This document shows, piece by piece, positions 38,493 to 50,556 of a stretch of DNA of 64,000 bases. Under the pieces are notes generated by a model, which ran no database searches, had not been told where the DNA came from, and worked only from the letters and a program-made list of their open reading frames with translations. Origin of the DNA: Hedera helix (Eukaryota > Streptophyta > Magnoliopsida > Apiales > Araliaceae); assembly GCA_947179155.2 (NCBI GenBank), contig OX359264.1, positions 7,976,501 through 8,040,500 of the forward strand. Direction: 5' to 3'. How positions within the stretch are numbered: the stretch's first letter is position 1; every line of letters begins with the position of its first letter. The translations under genes and the position numbers were made by a program.

Positions 38493-38501
38493 AAACCCTA
38501 G
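38493..38501. promoter_or_regulatory. Telo-box-like motif upstream of NOB1
   Basis: AAACCCTAG lies about 30 bases upstream of the NOB1 start codon. Telo boxes (AAACCCTA) are known in promoters and leaders of plant ribosome-biogenesis genes. A second AAACCCTAAACC falls inside the first codons (about 38443-38455). Function is inferred from the class of gene. Confidence 0.5.
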
Positions 38502-38569
38502 TTATCAAACATAGCTTACATATCACCGGAAAAAAAAAAGGGATCGAACGACGACGTTGCAATGCCATC

Positions 38570-39057
38570 CTACTTAAGAAGTATTGCTACCATATATGAG
38601 ACTAGCATGAACCCTGTGCCTCAACCCCCGTGCGAGGCACGGGCTATGTCCAATTTTTTAGATATTTTGTTCTAAACTTTTTAAATATGTTGTTATGTTA
38701 TTATTTGAATTAGATAATTGAGAAAAATTATTTTTAATTCCAAACATATATTATGTTTAATTTAAAATATATTTTGAATAGATATCTAAGCAAACGAGAT
38801 ATTATTCTATTATAAATATGAATATATCTCTGGTACAAAATATGTCATAATGAAAAAGCATATCTCTATATAACTACGTCATTTTGAGGAGAGATAATAT
38901 AAAAAGAAGAAGAGAAAAAGTAAGTGGGAGTAGAGAGAAATAATATTAAAATAGAGTAGTGATTATGATATTATTATTTTTATATTATCTCTCCTCAAAA
39001 CGACGTAATTTTAATAGACATATATTATTTAATAAATGCATGCTACTTAAGAAGTAT
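38570..39057. mobile_element. Insertion flanked by a 15-bp direct repeat
   Basis: CTACTTAAGAAGTAT occurs at 38570-38584 and again at 39043-39057, as a target duplication would. Between them is a CCCGTGCGAGGCACGGGC palindrome near the left end (about 38627), a motif seen near Helitron ends in plants, and a foldback with arms about 38878-38908 and 38977-39008 (one mismatch in about 30). It sits in the NOB1 promoter. Class not settled: a 15-bp duplication does not fit a Helitron. Confidence 0.45.
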
Positions 39058-39059
39058 CC

Positions 39060-39640
39060 TTTAGATCCATTCTATATATATATATATAGGGTGGTGATCC
39101 ATAGTAAATACTTGCTATGGACCAAAATTAGACAAACAACATTTTATCTACACATTTTAACAACCAACTGTTAAGATATAAAAGAGAAACGCAACATCCG
39201 CTAGCCTGACTAGCGGACTGGTTAATAAAATTTTTAGGACCATTTTATCCTTCACTACGCAAAGGACCCAAAGACCATCCGCTAGAAATACTAGCGAATG
39301 AGAAATTACCCAAACAGATAGCATACGATGTCATATAATGCAATAGCTCCGCTTAACATGCTAGCGGACGTTGGCCTGTCCAACTTATTCACCTTCACCT
39401 TCCAGCCTTATTCACCAACCTTCTAGTTAAAATAGAAGCCCTAATCCTTCGGCGATTTCATTAATGCTTGTTCATAAACCAATCGACAAATCATACGGTA
39501 ACTTCATCAGTAGATTAGGGTCGATTTCATAGCTTCATCTGTAAGTGGGAAGTTTTCTTTCTTTTATGGTCATTGGCTTGCCATCAGAACCCTAAACGAT
39601 GGCAAGCTCTGCAAAATTGGTACCAAAAGTAAGTGTTTTT
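39060..39640 (+). repeat. Palindromic CCGCTA repeat unit with a short exon-like ATG
   Basis: After an AT run and GGGTGGTGATCCATAGTAAA come three palindromes of the form CCGCTAG...CTAGCGG near 39198, 39279 and 39349. Downstream, an ATG at 39599 opens ten codons (MASSAKLVPK) followed by a perfect GTAAGTG donor at 39629. It could be the first exon of a transposon gene interrupted by the solo LTR at 39817. No family was recognised. Confidence 0.35.
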
Positions 39641-40944
39641 GTCATAACTAGTAGTATGCCAATATATTTGTGTTTTTTGGTGTTTGAGAAAATGTCTCTG
39701 AGAAAAGAAGATATTGAAATTTTTTTATGTTTATTGAATGAACTTGTTCTATTTGTTTACTGTACTTAGGTTTTTATTAGTCATTTGTGAATATATTTTG
39801 TCTGGAGTTTAGTAACTGTGACGACCTCAAATTCGGGTTACTTTAACCTCGAATCCGGTTCAACACTAGTACTATATTTTCCTTATTGTTCATGAATTAC
39901 AACAATATTATAATTGATAAATAATCATTTATTTATAATTTTACAACATCTCTTTCTATTCCAGAATCGAAATCTTTATACATTCCTAGTATGTCTCAAT
40001 ATCATACATGATACGACATTCTATTACAATCAATTTGAGTATCTAAGACTTATAATACATACCAACCAATTCTTATACTACACAATCATTTTACCTGTCC
40101 AATTCAGACTGATATCTACAATGGTCGTGCTAGACTTTCAGTGAATGTAATATGCATTCCTGTTTCTTGATCCTTATCAAGACTTCAAATACTTGTACTA
40201 TCTGAAAATATTGGTTTAAGCAAGAGTGAGCACGACAGCTCAACAAGTTTAATAGTTACACATAACACATTACATGCTTCACATATAATACATTCGCTGC
40301 CATTTATACTTACATCATGTTTTTCATGCATTTCGGTTTATGTCATACTGCTCATGCATCACATATAACATCTAGCATTTCATGCTTCATACTTACACAT
40401 ATTTTACATGTAGACATGCCTCATACTTTTCACATATCACAATTTCCATCAATATATTTTCATGTTAATAATTTAACATCACATTATAGCATGTTAAAGC
40501 ACATAGGAACAAGTTCTGAAAAACTTGTTTGGTCGCTTCTACCATCTACGCTTATTTGCGTCTCTTGTTCAACCTACAATTTATATATAGAATTGACATA
40601 ATCATTAGTTACAATGACTATTAATTAGTCTTAACTTAAGACTTTAACTTCAAATTATTAACTTTTTAGTTATCCGATAAACGAACCCTTAAGTTCCGGA
40701 CAAAAATCCTAGCTCAAATACAGTTTAGACATATCGGGTACGCTTAACCAACTTACGCGTTCACTACATGTTCTTCGTACGACTTACTTTTAATAAGTTG
40801 TCTAAATTAGTCACAAATGGACTATCTACATTGGTTTAATTCAATTAAACTTTCTTCTTTTATACAACTTAATGATTTAGACATTTAATAATGTACCGAA
40901 TACCTCAAAATATTATCTATCTTTGATAATATACAACTACATTC

Positions 40945-41480
40945 AAATATTATTAATCATTTAATAATATTTTAATCACTTATTAATATTATTAATTATT
41001 TAATAATATTTTAATTCCTTATTAATATTATTAACCATTTAATAATATTTTAATCACATATTAATATTATTAACCATTTAATAATATTTTAATCACTCGT
41101 TAATATTATTAACCATTTAATAATATTTTAATCACTGATTAATATTATTAACCATTTAATAATATTTTAATCACTCATTAATATTATTATCCATTTAATA
41201 ATATTTTAATCTCTCATTAATATTATTAACCATTTAATAATATTTTAATCACTCATTAATATTATTAACCATTTTATAATATTTTAATCACTTATTAATA
41301 TTATTATCCATTTAATAATATTTTAATCATTTATTAATATTATTAACCATTTAATAATATTTTAATCATTTATTAACGTCATTAATTATTTAATAACATT
41401 TTCATCATATACAAATGTTATTACTCATTTAATAACTTTTTAATTTTATACTAATATTATTCATCATTTAATAATATTTT
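40945..41480. repeat. 39-bp AT-rich tandem repeat in the solo LTR
   Basis: The unit consists of CATTTAATAATATTTTAATC followed by ACTCATTAATATTATTAAC. About eleven well-kept copies and three or so degenerate ones occur in a row. Confidence 0.9.
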
Positions 41481-42708
41481 AATATTCTTCAAACATTGCC
41501 AATAGTTAACTTTTTCATTGTGTTAACTTTAGTCTTTATTTTTTTACATTTAAATACCTTTAAGTCACTAATAAACTTTACATATATTAGTTTAGTATTC
41601 AAACACATTCAATTAATATGTATTTCAACTTAAATTTTCATAAAAAAACTCGACCCGGGCCGACCCGTCCCGAACCGAATCTGCCAACAGAAACAGTCGA
41701 CTCAAGTGCCTAGGCGCTTGGTAGGCGCTCAGCCAACTTCTCCGAAAGTTAACTTTTTGACTGTTCGACGCTCCGACAGCCATAACTTATTTATTTTAAA
41801 ACATTTTGGGGGTGATTCTTGAGTCTATTCTCATCAGAATTTTCCCCTCTACAATTTATATTTAGATCACAAATCCTTGGTTTTAATGGTTCAAACTTGA
41901 ATAAAATAAACTCTACACTTCCAAATGACACAAACTTAGTGTTGTTGTCTTCCTAACTTCTTGTTTTACAATATTTCATGGTTCAATCATATTTTTGAAA
42001 ACGTTTTGACAAGAAATTTAAGATCGAACCATCTAGAGTTTTACCGGTAACACAATATGGAATTTTCTTCCATTTATTTGCATACCACACATACCAATAC
42101 TTGTATTAAATATACTAAACCATGAATCTACCTATATATCATAGATTTAGACTTCTAGAGCATCAAAATAACTTTTGATCGGTTAAAAATATTTTTTGAC
42201 CTATTAAAACATATATAGACTATAAAAATGAACTAAAGAAGGTTTAGAGTACTTTTTAACCTTCATAGTTTCTTCCATGGAGGTCTTCTTCTTGCTAGGT
42301 CTCTTCCTCCTTCTTGAGTAAACCATTAGAACACTAGCTTATTAGCTCACAAGCTCTCTAGCTTTTCTCTCTATAAAAATACCACCAAGCATAGAAATGA
42401 CGAACATTGTTCATGTGTTGGTGATTTCTATTTATAGAACTTTAGGATCCTCCCAATTAAGCTACTAATCAACCAACACTAGTTAATTAGTGATCCTAAG
42501 CATGCTTACTATTTCTTTGAATGACAACTTGAATGACCTTCTTGAATGACCAACATTAATGACATATATCACAATTTAAATCAAGCAACCAATGGTGTAA
42601 ATTCCACTCCACCTCAAAGCTACAAGCCACATGTGGGGCCCTTCCCTAAAGTGACCAGCCATTTGGCCTTTTTGGGCTCCATTTTTCATTTAAATTTATT
42701 CATTTTAG

Positions 42709-42722
42709 ACACACACACACAC

Positions 42723-42764
<42 letters not shown>
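42709..42764. repeat. (AC)n(AT)n microsatellite
   Basis: A short AC run, CGTGT, then about 19 AT units, inside the solo LTR. Confidence 0.9.
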
Positions 42765-42767
<3 letters not shown>

Positions 42768-44133
42768 TTGACCAACTCTTTGACTTAGTTTGGGCTCCAC
42801 ATTAGATCAATTTAATATTTCTATTGGGCTCATCAATTTATTTTGTTTGGGTTCAATTTATTTATTACATTTTGGCTAACATTAAATACCCTATGTTACC
42901 TTTAATTAAAACAATCATTGGGCTTGATTAATTATTACATAGATCAATGTTTAAATTAATTACTTGGACTACTAGGTTAATTCATTTGACCTAGATTAAT
43001 ACCTCATTTGGATTTAAAATATAATTCCCCTTTTAATTATTCAACCACATTGAGTTACATAATTAACTCATCCATAGTTAATTATCAACACCACCTTTAT
43101 TTACCTAGCAATTAACCAACGTTTGGTTAATGCTCTCTCTTGTCTACTAACTAGGGTTATTCAATTAACCCTATATTAGTTAATTCTCTACACTCAACAA
43201 TATCTCCCAACACTTTGACTAACATTGGACTTTTAAGTGTTTGGGCTACATAACTTACTTTGCATTGAGCTCTCTTATTTAATTATTTGGGCTACCCAAC
43301 ATAACTCTCATATCATTTATAACTTGGGCTTGATAATTAATTTAATTGGACTATCACAATACTTGCCAACATAATTTAATTGGACTTATATTAACTACCT
43401 CTTGGACTATTAACTAACATAACATTTGGGCTTATTATTTAATTACCCACCTTCATGCAAATATTCTCATGTTGGGCTAACACTTATAACAACTTATTAA
43501 TTAAGTTAATTACTTAATTAATTAATTTCTTAATATTGTCATTCTAGGCAATATTCTAACTTCTCTACTTATTAATTACAACTTTAATTCATGACTTCTA
43601 TAATTAACTCAATTAATTATATTACATGACTTTTCTTCTTACTTCATATTTAAACTAATTAATTTATTAGCTTAATTGAGTATTAACTTACTCATCATCT
43701 TATTTGGCTAACCATCACACTGTAGGTATATACATATTAATATAATTACCTTCACTTCTCAATTGAATTTATTTCCTTAATAAATTCTCTACATGCATCA
43801 TTAAAATATTCCCACATTTAATTTCTAACAAATAAATTATGTTAAAAAAAAATGTTTACCCATTTTCTACACATCTTACTTCTCAAATTCTAGGTTTTAA
43901 ACCTTAACCTTTAATAAAATCAACTAAGATATTATTTAAAATCTTGAAAATATCTGGGATACTACAGTAACCAAGAGATTTACACCAACATAACATTGTT
44001 TTTTGATAGAAAAGTGATCATCATCATGTAGAGGAACCTCTATGAGTAGGCTACTGAACTTATCTTGTGAAACAATATTGACAACATATAAAGTCCATCC
44101 TATTACTAGTACATTATTTTGGTACTGTGTTTC

Positions 44134-46550
44134 TGTGACGCCCCCAAATTCAGATACATGTATTTCGAATCCGGTACTTCACGATCCAACTCATATAACA
44201 AACTAATATCAACTAAATGCGGAATAATAAAAATATTTACATTGGGATAACATAAATATTTGCGTCCCAAGTCTCGCAACCGTTACTAAAACATAACACC
44301 CCTTAATAATAACAAGTACCACATAAGTCTTAATACAATACTGAATAAAATTTAATTACTACATCTTAATAAGGCTATTCAGCAACTTTGCATTTGCCTT
44401 TATCTTTTCCAGAGCCGGTGCCTTATTCAGACTTAACTGTAATGTTTAAAGGAAGCAATGGTGAGCAACGAGTTTGCTCAGTAAGTATAAAAATAATAAT
44501 AGTAAGCATTTATCTGCAAGAATACATATATCAAGGTATGTAACAATAATTAAAAGCTCACGAATTTAGCAAATGAATTTTGAACAATGTAAGTGTCAAA
44601 AGTTCCAATTCTGATCATTTCTATTACTGAAGAGTCACTATGGATTGAAGGATATATATGAAATTAAGAATTTTTATATTTTCAGATAAATAAATCTGTT
44701 GAACTGAGTGGTCATTATGGACCGTGAACATATGCTTGAATTAACGGTATTTTACTGAAAATTCATAATAATAAACAAGTACAATAGGTGATCAGCCTAA
44801 AGTACCCTATGTTATGCATAACACTCAGACATGCTGTTTGCGCGCCTGTCGGTTCCCCGACGTAAAATAGTTGTTCATCTCAGTATATTACAAAAGTCCT
44901 CACCAAGCCAATTGGTTTGGATAGCTTTCTCAAAATATGATTGATTAACAATCGATTTTATCACTGGTCTAGCCGATACAAATGGCATAGACATACTTTT
45001 CAACACAATTAGAAACAGTTGATACATTCAATGTTCGCAACTGGGGTTCGAATAATCATCTGAGGTATAATCATGATATTAAGTCAAATTTCAGAGGTAA
45101 TAAATTTAATCTTTGCAATATAGATAAACAAAAATTAATCCATTAATTAATTCTACTTGTACGAATTGATAAAAGTACAAGTTAAAATACTTGTCTGGAT
45201 CATCGACTCTATCTAACCGTAATTCCTTATCCTTTAAACAACCTATGTTCAATATATCCGTCTAACGGTTAAATTCTATTAACTTTCACATAATAATTTA
45301 ATAGATTTAACTTTCAAGTTTTATATAACTTGGACTCTCAAATCATTACGCATATAATTTTAAATAAAATTATTTGTTTGTACTTTATTGTCTCTCACAT
45401 TCTTTATTTAATTCATTCATTAACTATCACAAATAATATAACACTTTGTATTATTCTATTTGTTTTATTATTCTTTATTATCTCTTAATAATTCACAACA
45501 AAATGATCTCACTTTATTTGTTTATGACTTATTATCACATTCTTTGAACACCATTTATTAATTCACAAATAAAATAATTTAAGCTATCATTTTATTTATT
45601 TAATTTCCCAATTAGAGTAACCCTTACTTTTATTTTAATTATTCCTCATTAGTACACAATTAAAACAATTCTTAATATTATTTTAATTGTTCATCTTTTA
45701 ATAATTCATAATCAAAATAATTGTTAACATTATTCAATTACATAATCTTTATTGATTTACAATTAAAATAATTCTTAATATTATTTTAATTGTTTACTCT
45801 TATTAATTCACAATTAAAATAACCCATAATATTATTTTAATTGATTATGAATTATTAATCCACAATTAGAATAGTCCTCTAATACTATTTTAATTATGTA
45901 AATAATATTTATTACAAATAAAATAATTTTTAGTTATTATTTTATTCGTTTAATGTTAACTTACAAATAAAATAACTTTTAAAGTATTATTTTATTTATT
46001 TAATATTATTTAATAAACTCACAAATAAAATAATTTTAAGGCATTATTTTATTTGTTTAATATTATTTAATCAATTCACAAATAAAATAATTTTAAGGTA
46101 TTAATTTATTTGTTTAATATTATTTTAATTAACTCACAAATAAAGTAATATTAAATTATTATTTTATTCATTTAATATTAACTTATAACAAAATTATTTT
46201 ATTTGTTTATTATTATTTTTAATTATTATTATAATTTTAAAAAAAATCCCTTTTTTACGCAGGCAGATCGGGTCGGACCGGTCAACCCAATCGGTTTGAC
46301 TGCCCGGGTCAATGGATGACTTTGACCGGTGCTGCATCGCCCGGTTTTATACTGGGAGCCGGCGCTACAGCGCCCCCTGGGCAGAATGCAATTTAACCAT
46401 TTTTCCAAATTTTGATTTCGTACCCTTTTTTATTTAATCCGTCATATCTTGCTCATTTTAAATCTAAATAAGCTCAAATCAGTTTTGTTAGTTCATAAAC
46501 TTATAGCTCTTCAACATTCAATTTTTTTTTTTTTTTTATAAATATTTATT
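44134..46550 (+). mobile_element. Truncated gypsy-type LTR related to 39817-43966
   Basis: It starts TGTGACGCCCCCAAATTCAG and contains GGTGAGCAACGAGTTTGCTC near 44460, both matching the plan of the neighbouring solo LTR. A GC-rich patch (CGGGTCGGACCGGTCAACCC, about 46269-46290) corresponds to the CGACCCGGGCCGACCCG patch at about 41650. No right terminus is found: homology ends near 46550, where alpha-dioxygenase sequence begins. Confidence 0.6.
45380..46215. repeat. AT-rich degenerate repeats in the truncated LTR
   Basis: CACAAATAAAATAATTTTAA and TTATTTTATTTGTTTAATAT recur at roughly 45-60-base spacing. The paired motifs are near-complements, so the tract can fold. Confidence 0.6.
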
Positions 46551-46559
46551 TACAATCAA

Positions 46560-47458
46560 AATAAGTGGATTAGTTGGTCTGAAAAGGCCAAGAGATCATG
46601 AAATTCCCTATTCTTTGAGCGAAGAGTTTGTAAGCATTTACAAAATGCATTCGCTTTTACCCGATATAATTCTGCTGAGGGACATCAAATCCACAATTTT
46701 AAAGAACAAATCTCCACCAGTTCAAGAAAAGTACTACTATTTATCTGCACTTAATTACTTTGTGTTTATAATTCTGAAGTTAATTGCTAAGAACAAATGG
46801 ACTATATCACCTACTGAAAATGATAATACATTTTTGTCCCTAGGGTGGATAAGAAGAAAATGATTGGAAAAAAAGGAGAGATAAGATTATCCAAAATTGG
46901 GATAGAGCAGATGTTGGTGTCAATGGGTCATCAAGCATATGGAGCTGTCACATTATGGAACTACCCTTCATGGATGAGAAACCTTATTGCTCATGATGTT
47001 AATGGAGAAGATAGACTTGATCCAATTGACATGGCTGCCTTAGAGAGTAATTTCTATAATTCTTTAAAATTGTTTAGGGTTTGTGGGAGCTCAACATTCC
47101 CTTTTTGGGGGTTATACTTTGTGCATAAATAGTTATATTTTTTTATATTTAGTACACCTTTTTATGCGCAATGTAAAAGACGGATCTCGATTCTAGACGG
47201 TTCAAAATGGGCAGTCCATATGGACAGTCTATAGAAATAAATTGTATTTATATAGTTGAGAGTTGCATTTCAGATGACTACTAGACAATTCCAACTGTGT
47301 TATATAAATGCAACTTGTTGATGTTGGCTAGTTTATAGAGACAGGGAGAGGAATGTTGCTCGATACAACGAGTTCAGGAAGAATTTGTTAATGGCTCCAA
47401 TTAGTAAGTGGGAAGATTTATCAAACAATGAAAAAATTCTAAAAATTCATCTTCTTTA
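46560..47458 (+). pseudogene. Fatty acid alpha-dioxygenase (alpha-DOX) fragment
   Basis: Three exon-like pieces follow the plant alpha-DOX family, heme peroxidase-like enzymes that add oxygen to the alpha carbon of fatty acids. Piece 1 (about 46562-46723): GLVGLKRPRDHEIPYSLSEE and MHSLLPD. Piece 2 (about 46844-47054): LIAHDVNGEDRLDPIDMAALE with VSMGHQAYGAVTLWNYPSWM upstream. Piece 3 (47332-47456): YRDRERNVARYNEFRKNLL and APISKWEDLS. Remnants of introns separate them, so this is not a processed copy. Both ends of the gene are missing: on the left it starts where the truncated LTR stops, on the right it stops where FAR1/MULE sequence starts. The full-length family is over 600 residues; this is about 150. 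Confidence 0.85.
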
Positions 47459-48874
47459 AAATAAACTCTAAAAGTGGTTTCGCGAGTCCCTCCAACACCT
47501 TACTTCTTAATGCATTCTCATACTGCTCAACAAACTATTTTAAGGTTGTCCTTGAATTAACATAACCATAAAAAAAAACATTCATGGTTTCACTTGTTTG
47601 AGTTGAGGACATTTCAGCCCAAAAAGTATTCTTTAAAAATGCCGGCACCCAACGACTTCTCTCATCATATAACCTAGTCAACTAGTCATTCTCTTTCAAG
47701 TTAATTTCTCAATGAAACTACCCCATCGCTCTTCAAATTATTGACAAGTCAATGAATCACAAACTGCCTCTCTCATTGAATACTTGATAGATTCGTACTG
47801 ATTGCAACCACTTAATTTCTCGGGCAACTTCTTCATAATATGCCACAAGCACCACCTATGCCTCGCATTGGGGAACACAATTTCAATAGCCTTCTTCATT
47901 GTTTTGTCTTGGTCAGTGATTATTGCGATAGAAGCACGACCATTCATACACACAAGCCTAAGTTTTAAAAATCCAACTAAATGACTCAATATCCTCATGA
48001 TATATTAATCCACAACCTAAGAGTATTGACTGACAATGATTATTAACTCCAACAAATGGGGCAAATGACATGTCATACTTATTAGTTAAGTATGTTGTGT
48101 CAAAGGTAATGGCATCCCAAATTCCTCATAAGCTGCCCTGCTCTTTGCATCTGCCCAAAAGACATTTCGTAGTCTCCCATCATAATCCAAATCCATCAAA
48201 TAATAAAAATTTGTATTATTAGCTTGCATTTTTTTGAAGTAGTTTTGAAGTGTCATAACATCCCCATCACCAAGCCTTAATCGCCTAACTTTGTCAAGAT
48301 AATTGTAACAATCTTTCTGTGAAAAGGACACATTCTCATGCCCACCAGCTTCAACCAAGAAAGAACTAAAAAATTTATTTGGTCTCATACCAGCTCTATC
48401 GTTAAGTTCAAGTCTCATTTTCACATACTTGTTCATAATCCGATTTTTCTTATAAAATCTGAATTTATTTGGGCTCAACTGATGATTATGATCAAGTGTT
48501 AGAGTCTTTACTCCGGTTTCGACTAATGCAACCCTAATCTTAGCATTGCAACCAGTTTTGCTAACAGGACGTAAGTTAAAGGCATCCTTTGATTTACTTA
48601 TTGAACATCCTGACCGAGCACATGCAAGAACCACATATTTAGTCTCTCCATTTTCTCCTTTTTTTGTAGACCTTATTTTCACCGAAAATCCCTTTTGGTT
48701 ACCATAATTAGTGTAATATTTCATGTATTCATCAACGGAACCAAACTCCATTCCTACTTCCGGATCTATAATCATTTCATCAACTTCTTCATTTTCTACT
48801 AAATCCCCTGTCATAGCACATTCCACAATATCAATCATTCTCATACTTGAATCAAACTCATCACTATATGCCAT
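47459..48874 (-). pseudogene. FAR1-related/MULE transposase-like pseudogene
   Basis: The N-terminal open part (48874-48086; MAYSDEFDSSMRMIDIVE) holds the FAR1 DNA-binding domain (EYMKYYTNYGNQKGFSVKIR, CARSGCSIS, CNAKIRVALVE, LDHNHQLSP). A one-base loss in a C run near 48116-48118 shifts frame just before the MULE transposase domain. That domain then continues as FDTTYLTNKYDMSFAPFVGV, AIITDQDKTMKKAI and RHRWCLWHIMKKLPEKL. A second frameshift lies near 47970, and many stops follow down to about 47460. FAR1-related proteins are domesticated MULE transposases acting as transcription factors; I cannot tell whether this copy derives from a host FRS5-like gene or a MULE. The SWIM zinc finger is missing. 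Confidence 0.85.
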
Positions 48875-48889
48875 TTCTACAAATTTATA

Positions 48890-50390
48890 CAAAATAAATA
48901 AACTCATCACTTCCGATTTAAAAAATAAATAAACTCGTCACTACAAGTTCTTTCTTAGGAATTACACATCTGAACATTATACAATTAGGTTTACTATTTT
49001 ATTTGGATGAAAGATTAAATGCATTAATCAATTAGGTGAACTAGGATCTAAAAGAACCTATTTATGTTGCACAACATAAAAAACAGAAGGAAAGAAACAT
49101 GGAGATCACATAATACCTTAAAAAGCCTACTTAATCTTTAACATGTCATTCTAATATGATTCGAACCATATATGTTTACAATCCTTGCAGAAAATAGAAT
49201 AGGAACTATCTTCTTGGAACTATGAACTTATAATTAGGCATATATAATATATTATATATATGTATACATACTAGATTTAAACGAAAAGCTTCTGTATTTT
49301 GTAACTTCTAATAATGGCAGATTTTGGCAATGAGAGAATTTTTTTGATAAAGTAGACTCAAGCATGATGTTTTCTGGAGAGAGAGAGACGTTGGTGCCTT
49401 TTTATGTCTAATATAATAATGGGTTATTATATTAGCAAATAAAATAAAATAAAATAAAAAGCAACTAATGTCTTTGCTTGTTTCCTTATTTTTTCTGGGC
49501 TGACGTGGATTGTCCACGTGCGCCGGTCGTTAGATGCCGGTCACTGTAGAATTATTCGATGGGTAGTATTATTGGGTAGTATTGTGGAATTTTTTTACTG
49601 GTATATAGTACAAGGTGATATGATGTTATTTGACAGCAAAACATTGAATGATGGTGATAAGCTTTATGATAATCTAATGATTTCAATATGAAGACTGGTT
49701 GAGAGCTACCGAATCATCCTTTAGAGACAAATTTAGGGGATGTGGGTTGGAGTCAATGTTCCTATTTCTCATTGTATAACAGCAGGGTAATCAGGATTTG
49801 GTACCATATTTTGCTATTTTAAAGGAATTTTCATACTGTATATAAATTGATTTTCTACAATGTGCAGCTGTGATATACCATTAATGCCGTCGAGATTTCA
49901 ATCCATATGCTAAAGAATGTACGTATATGCATGCATGTTTCAAAATTAGAGATATATCGTGGCTTATATGAACATATATGCATGTTTCAGTTTACAGACA
50001 AAAAAAAGTGTTGGGTGAAAGAAATTAAAGGTGGTGAAAAATAATAAAATGTGTAATCATTTACTTATATATTTGATAAATAAATCAAGGCAATTAAGAA
50101 AATGATTGAGGTGTTTGAAGTCGATCATAATTCATTCCCTATATATTGCAGCTTCTATCAAGATTAAATTCATATACACCAATTAAATTATTAAAGATAA
50201 TTGTTATGATATTTTAACAAAATAAAAATAAAACATAATTATTTAAAATAATATAACAATTTTCATTATTTACTGTTCTAATTATATTTTTTTCCATATT
50301 AAAATGCATTTTTATCACGTCAAGAAGGTATATACAATTTTAATTATACATTGTTTAATTGTAAATTTAGAATACTACATGTAAGCTAAT
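48890..50390. other. Intergenic DNA, no gene seen
   Basis: Upstream flank of the FAR1-like pseudogene and AT-rich DNA. Short frames show no homology. Confidence 0.5.
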
Positions 50391-50399
50391 TAAAAGTAT

Positions 50400-50556
50400 G
50401 AGAATTGATATTTTTATGAGAAAAATTGATATTTTTGCAAGGCCTCACTCACATGAAGGTGTGCCCTACTTACTATTCACGTGAGTAAAATTTTACGAAA
50501 ATATCAATTTTTCTTGTAAAAATATTAATTCTCAAAAGCATAGTTTAAAAAATACT
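50400..50556. repeat. Foldback repeat (MITE-like)
   Basis: GAGAATTGATATTTTTATGA...AAATTGATATTTTTGCAA is answered by its reverse complement ending near 50556 (CGAAAATATCAATTTTTCTTG...). The outer arm resembles 21286-21330, so this is a dispersed family. Confidence 0.55.

Larger units (their letters stand above)
39812..43971 (+). mobile_element. Solo LTR of a gypsy-type element, 4.15 kb, with TSD
   Basis: The LTR runs 39817-43966. It starts TGTGACGACCTCAAATTCGG and ends GGGATACTACA, imperfect inverted ends with TG...CA. Both sides carry the same 5-bp duplication GTAAC (39812-39816 and 43967-43971). No gag-pol coding lies inside or beside it, so it is a solo LTR left by LTR-LTR recombination. 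The TGTGACG...CCC terminus and the GAGTGAGCACGACAGCTCAA block near 40225 suggest a long-LTR Ty3-gypsy family. Open frames within it are noise. Confidence 0.85.

Noticed and set aside
39914..40601. Open frames of 76 and 94 codons
   Set aside because: Inside the solo LTR bounded by GTAAC duplications; hydrophobic bias comes from AT content.
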